Shown one piece after another: positions 1 through 8,705 of a DNA stretch of 64,000 nt (within the stretch, counting starts at the first letter, position 1; each line of letters opens with the position of its first letter). Source of the stretch: DATMER01 sp963741305 (GTDB lineage Bacteria > Acidobacteriota > Thermoanaerobaculia > Multivoradales > UBA5704); contig CAVUHL010000003.1 of the NCBI GenBank assembly GCA_963741305.1, positions 7,378,001-7,442,000 on the forward strand, given 5' to 3'. The position numbers were made by a program, and so were the translations under genes. The notes under the pieces are model-generated. The model was not told the origin of the DNA and did no database searches. It saw only the letters and a program-made list of their open reading frames with translations.

Positions 1-1
1 A

Positions 2-1693
2 GTATTAGAGGACAACCTGCTCGACGTAAGCCGACTCACGCCGGAGGCCTTGGAGCCCATTCGGCGGGAACTCGAAGGTATCGCCCTCCTACGTACGGAA
101 AACGATCTCCTGCTTAGTGCCCGTCCTTTCCTGCGTTTCCATCCCACCCTCGCTAGCGCCGCTGCCGATCCCACACTCGCGCAGAATCCGGAGATCCGGC
201 AGCGCTTTATCAGCGTTTATCTTGCTCTCATGCAGGCGCTGGACAAGGCGCTGAACGGCTCGAGACCACACGCCGCGCTGGAAGTCTTGAGCTGCGAAGA
301 AGCGAACTGCCGCACTGCCGTCCGGTGGGCTTTGACCGATCACCAACTTCCGGCCGCTGCGGCAATTAGCCATATGCTCTGCACTTACTTGATAAGATCA
401 GGTCGTCTTCGCGAACGCGATGCTTGGGTACAATGGCTGAAGGATGCGATGGCCCGTCAGGGCTTCACGTCAGAAGCTGCAGCTTATGAGCGGGAGCACG
501 CTTGGACACGCTTCGCCCAGGGCGATCAGCAGGGCGCGGTGGAGCAGCTTCAGGCCCTCGTCAAGCGCCTCCGCTACGCTACCGAGTTCGATCCCGCTTT
601 TCAATTGGCGGCGGCGATCGAGATGTTAGGCCGAGTCCGATACCACTCAGGCGACTATGAGCAAGCCATTCCCATCTTGCGGGAGGCCGTCCGCCACTGG
701 GAAGCACTGGTGGAGGCGGCAGAAGGTCAGGCCTGGGAAGAGCTCTTGGCCTCGCCCGGCTACTCGAAGGATAGAGCGAAGTTGAACAATCTTTCTGCAT
801 CGATGGGTGATCTGGCTAATGCACTGAGCGGCGCGGGCCGGCATGTCGAGGCTCTAGCCGTGGCGGAAAAGTCGCTGCGGGTTGCCGAATGGATAGGCAA
901 CCACTGCGAAGTCGCTACCGTGCACGGGCAATGCGCCAGATTCCTTATGGTCGCAGGTCGCTACGACGAAGCCGATGCCCGTTACAACCTGTCTCTCGCC
1001 GCCACCCGCCAAGCTGGGGACAAGAGAGCAGAAGGAATAACTCTCCAGCATCAGGGAATCCTTGCTGACGTTTGCCTCCAATTTGAGCGCGCCAGCCGCC
1101 TGTACCAGCAGGCGCTCAAACTCTTTCAGGAGGCGGACGATCACCATGGCATTATGGAGACCTGCAACCTTCTCGGTGTGGTCGAACAGAAAGCCTTCCG
1201 GTTGGCCGAAGCGCGAGCTTGGTACGAGAAATCGCGCGAACTGGCGGTTCAGTTGAAGGATCAGCCCGGCCTCGGCCAAGCCCTCCAGAACATCGGTATT
1301 GTCTGGCAACATGAAGGTGAAGATGCTCGCGAGCGGGGCGACGAGCCCACCGCCCAGCGATGCTTCGAGGAAGCTCGCCGCTCTGTAGAGGAAAGCCTGC
1401 GAGTCGCACAGGCACGGAACAACAAGCCGGATGAAGCCGCTGCAGTGGGCCAACTCTCAAGAATCTACCTTCGCTGCAGCGACTTCACCGCTGCCGAGCG
1501 TTACGCCCACGAAAGCCGCGAGATCTGCGAAGCCCTCGGCCTCAAGGAGGCTTGGAAAGCCTATCATACCCTCTCTCAAATCGCTCAAGCCCGCGACGAC
1601 CCCGGCGCTGTTACCGAGTGGGCCAAGAAGCGCGATGACCTGCTCGCCGACCTAGCGTATCGCGCGGCAGAAAGCGGCGATGTGTCCGCCTAG
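2..1693 (+). CDS. C-terminal part of a TPR-repeat protein (5' end outside window)
   Basis: The frame is open from the window edge to a TAG at 1691-1693, so the gene starts upstream and about 563 residues are visible. The protein is a string of paired amphipathic helices typical of tetratricopeptide repeats, for example EALAVAEKSLRVAEWIGN and similar A/L-rich segments at roughly 34-44 residue spacing from about residue 150 to the end. No Walker motif or catalytic site is visible here. Such C-termini are common on STAND/NB-ARC ATPases and on partners of CHAT proteases. Because a caspase-fold protease and a CHAT protein lie next door, a sensor or scaffold role is possible, but this is inference. 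It is convergent with the protease gene, with a 3-bp gap. Confidence 0.8.
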   Translation, partial: VLEDNLLDVSRLTPEALEPIRRELEGIALLRTENDLLLSARPFLRFHPTLASAAADPTLAQNPEIRQRFISVYLALMQALDKALNGSRPHAALEVLSCEEANCRTAVRWALTDHQLPAAAAISHMLCTYLIRSGRLRERDAWVQWLKDAMARQGFTSEAAAYEREHAWTRFAQGDQQGAVEQLQALVKRLRYATEFDPAFQLAAAIEMLGRVRYHSGDYEQAIPILREAVRHWEALVEAAEGQAWEELLASPGYSKDRAKLNNLSASMGDLANALSGAGRHVEALAVAEKSLRVAEWIGNHCEVATVHGQCARFLMVAGRYDEADARYNLSLAATRQAGDKRAEGITLQHQGILADVCLQFERASRLYQQALKLFQEADDHHGIMETCNLLGVVEQKAFRLAEARAWYEKSRELAVQLKDQPGLGQALQNIGIVWQHEGEDARERGDEPTAQRCFEEARRSVEESLRVAQARNNKPDEAAAVGQLSRIYLRCSDFTAAERYAHESREICEALGLKEAWKAYHTLSQIAQARDDPGAVTEWAKKRDDLLADLAYRAAESGDVSA

Positions 1694-1696
1694 TGC

Positions 1697-3127
1697 TCAT
1701 CTCCGCAGCTCATCTGCTCCTGGAAGGCGCACCGCTGGATCCCCAAAGACCATGAAGTTGCGGGCATCGCTGCGGAGGAGCAGGAGATCGGCGATCAAAT
1801 CGCCGTCCACTTCCTCCCTGATACGCATGTTTTCTTCCTGCGTCCCAAGCATCGTAGCTAGGCCTGCATACGACTGGCTGAGGTGATACATCGCATAGCC
1901 TACCGTGTGCCCGCGCAGGAGCCGGTCTAGTGCGTAACGGAAGGCGTTAAGCCCCTCTCCATTCGGTGAGCCTTCGAAGGAAGCGGTCCACGCCCGATCG
2001 ACATGCCCAATCACCGCCAGAGCGCCACCGTTCGAATGCGACAGCAATCGCTGGGGCAGGCGAGAGATCAGAGGATAGGGCGCGAGCAGCCGCGGTTTTC
2101 CCGGCGCCGTCTGGTCGAAGCTATCGCGCTGGGGAGTGCCGAGACCATAACAAGCATAAAAGAAGGCCACGAGACCTCGTAGGTCGGCATTGCTTGGTAC
2201 GTCGGAAGCGGCAAACCATTGCTCTTCGTGTACTCCTTCCTCGTCATCCGGTCCCGACCAATCCTGACAAACGAGAGCCCCTTGGCAAGATTCCTGGCGA
2301 TCATCGCCTTCATCGAAGCCCACTCCGTGGCACGCGGCAAAGAGGAGAGCTGGCGTCTCAGTCCCTCCCAAAAGTTCCCGGAGTCTTTCTTTCCGGGCTT
2401 GGGCTCCACGCAACTCCCTGACCTCCCAAGGCATCGATGGTCTGATCACCGATGCAGCCAACTTTTGGACAAGTTCTCGGGAGGTCTGCGCCGTCGCCGG
2501 ATCGTTCTCATGCTCTGTACCGAAAAATGCAATCTGCCGTGACCGAAGCCGCGAGTCTTTCTCCGCCTTGACCACACTCTGGGCGTAGTGGGCGTAGTCT
2601 TCGATCTCTTCGAAAAAAATCCTCCCCACGGCATGATGGATGCCGAGGTCGGACTGAAAGCTGTACGGTAGAGAGGAAGGACTTCCGACAAGAAGAACGT
2701 AATAAGGGAAGTAGTCTGGATCTGCGATCATTCCCGGTCTGCTTCCGTGAGTCGTAAGGAATCTGGCCGTCGAGGTGCCGTCATAAGTTAACTCCCTGTA
2801 GTAGTTTCTGTGATCCCTAGTAGCCTGCCTCCTCCGGTGCTTCAACAGATCTTCAAGGGCGTCGCGAACTCCACTTTCTATGTCGTGAGAAAATACGATG
2901 GACCATCCAGCTTCCGCTAGATTCGAAGGGTTAATATACCTCTCCGACACCGGAACTCGCCGCCATTCATCCTCCCCATCCCTGTGTGTCCAGTCGAGAA
3001 CCCCCACAGGAGGTCGCCGCCCTGCACGCAACAGCCGTTCGGCGACCTGCGTTAGAGTGGCCGGCGGCGTCAGGTATTTCCCATTGGGATTGATCCCATT
3101 GAAGTAGACGAGTGCGTCTGAATTCAC
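1697..3127 (-). CDS. Caspase-fold cysteine peptidase (C25/CHAT-like)
   Basis: 476 residues, GTG start at 3127 behind a good ribosome site (GAAGGAGAA). A caspase-type dyad is visible: His near residue 266 in LLFAACHGVGF and Cys near residue 326 in FFYACYGLGTP, each after a hydrophobic strand and about 60 residues apart. The C-terminal NFMVFGDPAVRLPG resembles the end of gingipain-type (C25) peptidase domains. There is no signal peptide or transmembrane segment, so it is probably cytoplasmic. It is the last gene of a leftward operon after the CHAT-FGE and OmpA genes (68-bp gap). Known family role: cysteine proteolysis, often in conflict or cell-death systems. The substrate is unknown; the adjacent TPR protein is a candidate partner. 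Confidence 0.7.
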   Translation of the reverse strand: MNSDALVYFNGINPNGKYLTPPATLTQVAERLLRAGRRPPVGVLDWTHRDGEDEWRRVPVSERYINPSNLAEAGWSIVFSHDIESGVRDALEDLLKHRRRQATRDHRNYYRELTYDGTSTARFLTTHGSRPGMIADPDYFPYYVLLVGSPSSLPYSFQSDLGIHHAVGRIFFEEIEDYAHYAQSVVKAEKDSRLRSRQIAFFGTEHENDPATAQTSRELVQKLAASVIRPSMPWEVRELRGAQARKERLRELLGGTETPALLFAACHGVGFDEGDDRQESCQGALVCQDWSGPDDEEGVHEEQWFAASDVPSNADLRGLVAFFYACYGLGTPQRDSFDQTAPGKPRLLAPYPLISRLPQRLLSHSNGGALAVIGHVDRAWTASFEGSPNGEGLNAFRYALDRLLRGHTVGYAMYHLSQSYAGLATMLGTQEENMRIREEVDGDLIADLLLLRSDARNFMVFGDPAVRLPGADELRR

Positions 3128-3195
3128 CCTTTCTCCTTCTTCACAAGATTGGCTTCCTTTTCGCCGAATTTACCCATCGACGTAGTCATAAGGGC

Positions 3196-4167
3196 TCACT
3201 CACGCACATCCCCCCGCACTAAATCACTGGTGGCCAGATTGACCAGCTCGACGCGGCGATTGGCAGTACGACCTTCCTCGGTATCGTTCGGCTCCACAGG
3301 GTAGTCGTCGGCGAACCCGGCGACAGTCAGATGGTCCGCCGCGACGCCACAGCGCCGAACCAGAAAATCCTTCACTGCCTCAGCCCGTCGAAAGGAGATT
3401 ACGATCCGGGCCTTTCTCGTCCTTCCCTCGACGCTGTCGGTGTGTCCTTCGATCCGGATCGCTGCTCCGGCGAGACTGCCATCCCGCAGAGCATGGGCAA
3501 CTTCCCGGAGTTGCTCTTCGGCAGCCATACCCAGGGTGGCATCGTTCGGCCGGAAGCCGAGACGGAGGGGGATTCGTGGGCCATCATAGCGAGACGAGCC
3601 CCGAACAGGCGTACGTAGCAGGATCTGGAGGATTTCGCCCGCAGAAAGGCGCTTCGCCAACGAAGGGGGATAATCTTCTTTCAGGAGAACCTCCAGGTCG
3701 AGCACCAGCTCCTCGGCCGAGCGGCGAGCGGCTGTGTCACGAGCGGTGACCGGTTCCTCGGAGGCCCTTTCGAGGAAGCGCTGCAGGGCGGCTCGAGCCT
3801 CGACATAGGACTCCCTTCGCCTCGCCCGCACAATGTTTCGTGCATAGCCCAATTGAGCGTAGCGCTGTTCCGAGTCGCCCTCAACGCACGATCGAAAGCT
3901 GGCCGCGGCTGCGGCGAATTGCGCTCGACGCTCGAGTTGCACGCCCCGCTCGCAGGGTGTGGTGCGATAGGTCGGATCGATCTTGCGAGCCTGTCGAAAG
4001 AGCTCCTTCTGTTGCGCGGGGGTTCCATTGGCCAGCGCTTCCGCTACAAGGCGTCGAGCTTCCTGGCGGGCGCGGCTGCTGCGCGTGAAAATCTCGACTT
4101 TCAGCAGGAGTAGGCAAGCGAGGAAGCACAGAAAAGCAATCGTTACCAGAAGCCGTGCTTTTACCAT
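3196..4167 (-). CDS. OmpA-family C-terminal domain protein with N-terminal membrane anchor
   Basis: 323 residues. Residues 5-25 (LLVTIAFLCFLACLLLLK) form an uncleaved signal anchor. A helical stretch (about 35-160) with TPR-like character follows, and then an OmpA/MotB peptidoglycan-binding domain from about 195. It shows IRIEGHTDS, SFRRAEAVKDFL, and the end motif NDTEEGRTANRRVEL, which contains the Asp and Arg known to bind diaminopimelate in this family. It probably links the inner membrane to the cell wall. It lies 3 bp downstream of the CHAT-FGE gene, so the two are almost certainly co-transcribed, suggesting an envelope-associated role for the cluster. ATG start; GGAAG lies about 8 nt upstream. 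Confidence 0.85.
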   Translation of the reverse strand: MVKARLLVTIAFLCFLACLLLLKVEIFTRSSRARQEARRLVAEALANGTPAQQKELFRQARKIDPTYRTTPCERGVQLERRAQFAAAAASFRSCVEGDSEQRYAQLGYARNIVRARRRESYVEARAALQRFLERASEEPVTARDTAARRSAEELVLDLEVLLKEDYPPSLAKRLSAGEILQILLRTPVRGSSRYDGPRIPLRLGFRPNDATLGMAAEEQLREVAHALRDGSLAGAAIRIEGHTDSVEGRTRKARIVISFRRAEAVKDFLVRRCGVAADHLTVAGFADDYPVEPNDTEEGRTANRRVELVNLATSDLVRGDVRE

Positions 4168-4170
4168 GCC

Positions 4171-6195
4171 TCACTTCCAAAGACAACGGAAACCACCGTC
4201 GGGCGCGGAGAGCGTGGCCTCTTCCCAGACAGCTTTATCGGTGGAGCATTCGTCAAATTGCGCGAGGTAGGAGCCGCCGAGGGTGGCTCTCTTGGTACCG
4301 GAAGCCTCGGCAGTCCATTCCCAGACGTTACCGCTAAGATCGAACACACCCTCGCGGGTCTGGCCAGCTGAGAAGGAACCGGATGGGGCAGTTTCCGGGA
4401 AACCGTCTGGCTTCAACTCCGGGCCAATGCCGCGATATGTCCGCGGACAAGTGCGATCGCAGAAATTGAGCAATGGGCTGGAGGGAGGGTTCGATCCCCA
4501 AGGGAAGCGATACTCGGCCGTGTGAGCGACAGCCTGCCATTCCCCAAGCCGTGGCAGGCGACCTCCGGCCCACTCGCAGAAGGCCTCGGCGGCGTACCAT
4601 GAGACCTGGGTTACAGGATGGTCGTCGAGCCTGGCGGGATACTCCCGCCAGGAAATCCAGGAGCTCAGATAGTCGCCATCGTGGAGCGTCGGCTCGATGC
4701 GATCCCGCCGCCATCGCTGGTTTGCGAGGACGAATTGGAGGAACTGGCGCTGAGTGACCTCGTAGCGGCCGATACGGATCGATCCTACGCGGACTGTTTC
4801 GAAGGCGGGCTTCGCCACCGATCTGGGGAGCGCGGAAAAGGCGCGATCGACCATCGTCGGATCGATCAGAGCCCAGAGGACGAGCATCACCAGGAACAAG
4901 ACAAGCCCGGCAATCAGGACCGTTTGGAGAGAGCGTTGCCAGAGCCTGGCGCCGGGGTAGGACTCCTGGGCGCGTCGTTCGCGGGGGTTGAAGATGAAGC
5001 CGTCGGCTACTCGGGTAAAGACAACGGGTATCGCCCACTCCATAGTGGAATGGTCTTCGGCGAAAATGGCTTGGCGACCTTCAGTGACAGCCGTGTCGAG
5101 AGGCTCACCGGCGGCGAGCCGGAGGTGGACAGTCCGGCTGAACGTGATCGCAGCTTCGTCCGAGATCGGGAACTGCATCGCCACGACAGCCGGAAGCCCT
5201 GCCATGACTAGAGCTGTCGCCACTCCGGCGAATGGATCCAGCCCTTTTCCACGCACGGTCCGGGCAGTGTCGCAAGCATTCAGGAAGACTAAGCGAAGGC
5301 TCGTGAGGTCTTTGAGGAGAGTCACCAGCCCCTCTGCCGAGATCGGATCGGCCGCTCCGTTCTTGTCCTCGAAGACAAGGCAACCCTCACCAGTGCTGGC
5401 GTCGAGCTTCGCATGGCCAATGAAGTGGAGAATGTTGTAGGAACGGCTCAAGAGTGCCTCTCGAAGAGTGCTGGCACGGGGCTTCTCCAAAACCTCGACC
5501 TCGACCTCGGACCGGTCTCCCCAGGCCTGCTGTATGTTTTGCCGCTCCCGGGCAGAGTCGAGAGACGAGAGGCCGGCAGGCGCTGAGATCACCACGAGGA
5601 TCAGCAGAACAGCCGGACGTCGGAACGGGACGGCTGGCCGCGGCACCTCTAGGTAACGCACAACCGGAGTCAGCCGGCTCAACGCGAGGAAATCGCGGGT
5701 GTCCGGCTGGCGGAGGAGCTCCCAGGGGAGGCTGTGGAGAAGTGACGGGTCACCCGATGGTGGTTCATCCAGCTTGAAACGGAGCTGGACGCGCAGACCA
5801 CGGTCTGGGACGACTCCAATACTGCGCGCCCACAGGAGACCAACTTGACCGGAGAAGAGGGCTTGGAAAAGCTCTTCACCGATGTGGTGAGGCGAGAGTT
5901 GGATGGTCGATGGCTTTCTCGCGGCGAGATCGCGGTCATTTCGGACCATACTGGCGCGTATACAAGTCCACTCGTCCGGATTCCAAGATAGATGAAAGGA
6001 GCCCTCTCCCTGGCCTGCAGGAGACTCAAGGACACGCACTCGGAACTCGTTGTCCCGCCCTGCACCGACCTGGACTACAAAATCGTTATACTGGATCGTA
6101 AGCCTCCGCTCGTTAGTCGCTACAGGGAACTGCCTTCGCCATGGCTGCCGTCGGACCGTGCAGGACGGCAACTTTCCCCATTCCTGCTCACGCAA
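4171..6195 (-). CDS. CHAT caspase-like domain - transmembrane - FGE-sulfatase (SUMF1-like) fusion
   Basis: Up to 674 residues. The CHAT protease domain (about 170-400) shows ILHFIGHAKLD (catalytic His near 258) and RLVFLNACDTART (Cys near 304). One transmembrane helix follows near 425-447 (VLIAGLVLFLVMLVLWAL). Residues 465-674 form an FGE/SUMF1-type domain with VTQVSWYAAEAFCEWAGGRLP, GVFDLSGNVWEWT and GGFRC. This fold ranges from formylglycine-generating enzymes to non-catalytic C-type-lectin-like recognition modules. The predicted topology puts one domain on each side of the membrane. The start is uncertain: the farthest upstream start (TTG 6195) lies in a copy of the GC-rich repeat unit, no in-frame ATG or GTG follows before clear protein sequence, and GGAGG at 6104-6108 sits 6 nt before an ATC at 6096. 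The first ~30 residues may therefore not be translated. Confidence 0.8.
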   Translation of the reverse strand: MREQEWGKLPSCTVRRQPWRRQFPVATNERRLTIQYNDFVVQVGAGRDNEFRVRVLESPAGQGEGSFHLSWNPDEWTCIRASMVRNDRDLAARKPSTIQLSPHHIGEELFQALFSGQVGLLWARSIGVVPDRGLRVQLRFKLDEPPSGDPSLLHSLPWELLRQPDTRDFLALSRLTPVVRYLEVPRPAVPFRRPAVLLILVVISAPAGLSSLDSARERQNIQQAWGDRSEVEVEVLEKPRASTLREALLSRSYNILHFIGHAKLDASTGEGCLVFEDKNGAADPISAEGLVTLLKDLTSLRLVFLNACDTARTVRGKGLDPFAGVATALVMAGLPAVVAMQFPISDEAAITFSRTVHLRLAAGEPLDTAVTEGRQAIFAEDHSTMEWAIPVVFTRVADGFIFNPRERRAQESYPGARLWQRSLQTVLIAGLVLFLVMLVLWALIDPTMVDRAFSALPRSVAKPAFETVRVGSIRIGRYEVTQRQFLQFVLANQRWRRDRIEPTLHDGDYLSSWISWREYPARLDDHPVTQVSWYAAEAFCEWAGGRLPRLGEWQAVAHTAEYRFPWGSNPPSSPLLNFCDRTCPRTYRGIGPELKPDGFPETAPSGSFSAGQTREGVFDLSGNVWEWTAEASGTKRATLGGSYLAQFDECSTDKAVWEEATLSAPDGGFRCLWK

Positions 6196-6793
6196 AGTCC
6201 CTCGCGCTCAGCTCACCCAATGTGGGGACGGCAACCCTCCCGCCCACCCGCGCAAGCTCGACCCTCAGTATAGAACGGCCAGCTTGCCCCGCCCTCGCTG
6301 ACGCAAACTCCCCCCTCAAGTTCCAGCCTTCCGTTAAGGACGGCAACCTCCCCCCAGTCCGCTGACGCAAACGCCCCCCTCTCCTGCGAGCCGTCGTGGT
6401 AGCGCCGGAGCAGCTCTCGCCCACCCACCGCACCCGCCCCCGAGCTCCTCCGTCGCCTCGGCCGCCGTGCGGGCGGCAACCTCCCCCCGCAGATCGGCTC
6501 CGCGCAAGCTGCTCGCCGAACTGCTCCCACCCTCGCCTTGCTCAGTCTCATCGCGGACGGCGACCTTCCAACCCACAAGGCCGGAGGGGACGCGCCGGAG
6601 ACTGCGGCCGCGCGCGTCCTCCGTTCCTCCGTCGACGCCCACCCAATCCCCGTCCGCCCGCCCTCTTCCATTTCCCCCACCCTCGGGCCCCGCAACGTGC
6701 CGTGGCATTCCGGACCTTTCCCCCTCCCTACGGCCCGGGAGCTGCCCACCCCTGGCTCCGGCGGGGGCGGCGCAAACGCAGGCCGGGGCTTCC

Positions 6794-6810
6794 GGTAAGC
6801 GCGCCTTACC
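6794..6810. other. Hairpin 1 of the large repeat (GGTAAG stem)
   Basis: GGTAAG, five bases, CTTACC: a perfect 6-bp stem with loop CGCGC. The right copy of the large repeat keeps the stem at 32778-32794 with the loop complement GCGCG. Confidence 0.6.
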
Positions 6811-6856
6811 CGAACCCCGCCCTGCGCGCCACTCCCCGCCTCCGGGCTGCGCCTTT

Positions 6857-6875
6857 ACATAAGCGGGGCTTATGT
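6857..6875. other. Hairpin 2 of the large repeat (ACATAAG stem)
   Basis: ACATAAG, CGGGG, CTTATGT: a perfect 7-bp stem with a 5-base loop, conserved at 32713-32731 in the inverted copy. It lies 46 bp from hairpin 1 and shares the TAAG-N5-CTTA core with it. Confidence 0.6.
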
Positions 6876-7260
6876 CAAACCAGGCGCGGGCACCTACCCG
6901 GGCCTCCCCCGGACGCATCCCCTGAGTTCAGTGGAAGCACGCTACGGGGCCCTCCCCCCAAGCAGGGTCCGGCAGATCGGCTCCGCTGCGCTGCGCCGAA
7001 CTGCCGAGTCGATCTCCATCCCGCCCACCCACCCCCACCACCCGCCCCCGGACCCACCCGCCCCACGGCGCCGCGTCTTGTCGCGCTGCGCGCGAGCCGC
7101 CTTCGGCGTCTCGTGCTCGTCCGCGCCAGCCGCGGCGCCTCCACCACCCACCCCCGTCCAAACCCCCTTCCCGTGACTGCTTTTCTACGCAGGTTTGAAC
7201 CAGGAAACGGACCCGGCCGGCATCGAGCAAACCCAAGCCCGGCGGGCTTTTGCTCGCCTC

Positions 7261-7285
7261 AAAAACGAAACCTAGTTTCGTTTTT
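7261..7285. other. Hairpin 3 of the large repeat (AAAAACGAAAC stem)
   Basis: AAAAACGAAAC, loop CTA, GTTTCGTTTTT: a perfect 11-bp stem flanked by A and T runs, so it could terminate transcription on either strand or bind a dimeric protein. The right copy (32303-32324) keeps it with one mismatch. Confidence 0.6.
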
Positions 7286-7441
7286 CCTACTTATGCCGCC
7301 GGCGAGGGGGAGACCGCGACGGATCAGCGCGGCTAAATCACTGTCAGATAAGCCTTTGCGCGGAGCGGCCCAGCCGGGAAAGTCACTGATCAGAATGTGA
7401 GTTTTGGTCAGTCCGCCGACCAAGCGAAGGGGTGAGGTCCC

Positions 7442-7606
7442 TTAGCGCACCAACCCCCGAAGTTCCCCGAGGAGCTGCTCCAGCGCCGGGCGCAACGGGG
7501 CCACCTTCTTGCGCCGCCCCCGCTCCAGCGGACTCTTGCGGATCAACACCGACCCCAGCCGGTCCACGTCCGCATGCAGATACAGCTCCGTCGTCGCGAT
7601 CGTCGA
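7442..7606 (-). pseudogene. Relic of a tyrosine recombinase C-terminus
   Basis: About 54 codons ending in TAG read STIATTELYLHADVDRL and then a basic tail, resembling the end of the phage-integrase/Xer catalytic domain, where TTxxYLHxD carries the nucleophilic tyrosine. No catalytic Arg or His boxes can be found upstream in any frame, so the rest of the gene is gone. It sits between the large GC repeat and the 160-bp repeat. Confidence 0.5.
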
Positions 7607-7783
7607 TCTGCAGGAACTCCTGTCGTCCGTCCGTGCCGGTCCGTGCCCGTCCGTGTGAGTCCTTTCCTCCCCGCGGCAGACCCTCCTCGGCCGCCGCAGC
7701 AAGGGGGCGGGGAGACATGGTTGTCTCCGCACATTCGACCCCGTTGGGCAGGACGGCCCCTCATTTTGTAATTCGACTACCCA

Positions 7784-7945
7784 CCCCTCCCGCGGGGACC
7801 CCCTTCGGGTCCCCGTCACCCCTCCCGCACAGGCGGGCATCTATGGCCATCGGTGCCCCGCTGAGGCTCGCTTTGCACCGCCGTCCTCCAGTGCCGTCGC
7901 GGAGAGGCTCAGCTATGCCCGTAGGCCAAGATCGGGATTTTGGAA
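7784..7945 (+). repeat. ~160-bp inverted repeat, left copy (candidate element end)
   Basis: Matches 13769-13930 in inverted orientation almost base for base, from CCCTCCCGCGGGGACCC at the outer side to GCTATGCCCGTAGG and ATTTTGGAA at the inner side, with a 2-bp indel and scattered substitutions. The outer part contains an internal hairpin (CGGGGACCC, CCTTC, GGGTCCCCG). The two copies enclose the recombinase, regulator, integrase and replication genes. Confidence 0.75.
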
Positions 7946-8087
7946 AGATAAAGTGCACGATCCTTCCTCATTCTTTGAACCCTATGTCTATTCAATTGAG
8001 AGGGTTGCGAGGAATCCAGGAATCGGCTACGTTTGGAGTCTTGCGTTCCTTGGTGCATTCTGATCTCAGAAGAACGGAGGGCGCACC

Positions 8088-8150
8088 ATGCTGAACCGAC
8101 CGTCCCAGAAGGCACAGATACCGGCACCAGCCGGATTGGAGCCGCACTGA
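8088..8150 (+). CDS. Tiny leader-type ORF (20 aa), translationally coupled
   Basis: ATG at 8088 follows GGAGG at 8075-8079 with ideal spacing. The 20-residue product is MLNRPSQKAQIPAPAGLEPH, and its TGA (8148-8150) overlaps the ATG of the next frame as TGATG. A similar tiny frame (MPNRTQRQRRGPAPAG...) lies at 13296-13364 on the other strand near the initiator gene, so the peptide or its coding RNA may be a recurring part of this element type. Function unknown. Confidence 0.45.
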   Translation: MLNRPSQKAQIPAPAGLEPH

Positions 8151-8593
8151 TGCGTCTCGATCCCGAACACGCACACGCTCTCCTGCCTCGCGTCGATCCA
8201 GGCCGGGTGCGCTCCGGCAGAGCCGTGGGGCTGCGCGACGGAGCCGTCCTCGCTCTGGCCGCCGCAGGCCTCACTGCCGTCGAGATCGCTGCCCTCCGGG
8301 CCACGGCCATCACAATGGGGAATCGCCAAGCTGTGGTCTCGGCCCACCGCCACTGCATCTCCTGGTGCATCGTGCTGCCTGACGATCTCGGAGGCCGGCT
8401 GCTCGCCTGGCTTACAGAGGCTCGGATCTGGGGCCTCCCGGAGCCCGTCTTCCAAGGGTGCCGTGGGCCGCTCACCTCGATGGGCATCTGGAAGATTCTC
8501 GACCGGTACCGTAATCCCCAGAGTCGGCGGCGATTCTCCCTCTCCCGGGCTTCGAAGCAACCGATGAACCCCGTCCATAGGAGAGCCGCGTGA
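8150..8593 (+). CDS. Short degenerate tyrosine-recombinase-like protein
   Basis: 147 residues from ATG 8150. The segment GLRDGAVLALAAAGLTAVEI has the layout of the first catalytic box of Xer/phage integrases (RDRALLxLLxxTGLRxSEL), but the catalytic Arg is replaced by Thr. Later parts (LLAWLTEARIWGLPEPVFQG and GPLTSMGIWKILDRYR) match the region before the HxxR box, after which the protein ends. It is therefore either an inactive recombinase remnant or a DNA-binding derivative. It is coupled to the tiny ORF upstream and overlaps the following fragment by GTGA. Confidence 0.5.
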   Translation: MRLDPEHAHALLPRVDPGRVRSGRAVGLRDGAVLALAAAGLTAVEIAALRATAITMGNRQAVVSAHRHCISWCIVLPDDLGGRLLAWLTEARIWGLPEPVFQGCRGPLTSMGIWKILDRYRNPQSRRRFSLSRASKQPMNPVHRRAA

Positions 8594-8697
8594 GAATCGC
8601 AGCCTACGCCCGCACCTTGGCCGCCGGCTCGAAGAAGTCCGGTCTCCTTGACTCGCACCAGAGCGCCAGGGCCATCAGCCAAAACGAGCTCAATTAG
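8590..8697 (+). pseudogene. N-terminal stub resembling a serine recombinase
   Basis: GTG at 8590 overlaps the preceding stop. The 35-residue product begins VRIAAYARTLAAGSKKSG and continues LLDSHQSARAIS, which resembles resolvase/large-serine-recombinase N-termini (xIAxYARVSxxxQxxSLxxQ). The catalytic Ser position reads Leu and the frame ends after 35 codons. It is probably the residue of a deletion; a short regulatory peptide cannot be excluded. Confidence 0.35.
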
Positions 8698-8705
8698 GAA
8701 GACCG

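Larger units (their letters stand above)
6150..7395 (+). repeat. Large GC-rich non-coding inverted repeat, left copy
   Basis: About 1.2 kb with no credible gene; open frames here encode only Pro/Arg/Ala-rich nonsense. It matches 32192-33330 in inverted orientation over about 1.1 kb. Shared landmarks include the inner end (TTCTGAT on the opposite strand at 7389-7395 and at 32192-32198), GGTTTGGACGGGGG, three hairpins, and the GTTGCCGTCC units. At the outer (6150-6420) end the motif GCCGTCC (opposite strand), usually preceded by TTGCGTCAGC or TTGCGCGGG, recurs every 55-70 bp. The left copy has more of these units than the right. One unit overlaps the upstream end of the CHAT-FGE frame. Confidence 0.85.

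Noticed and set aside
6396..7400. Long open frames of 300+ codons on both strands in the large GC repeats
   Set aside because: Products are Pro/Arg/Ala/Gly-rich without domains, several frames are open at once, and the sequence is an inverted repeat with hairpins; openness follows from extreme GC content.
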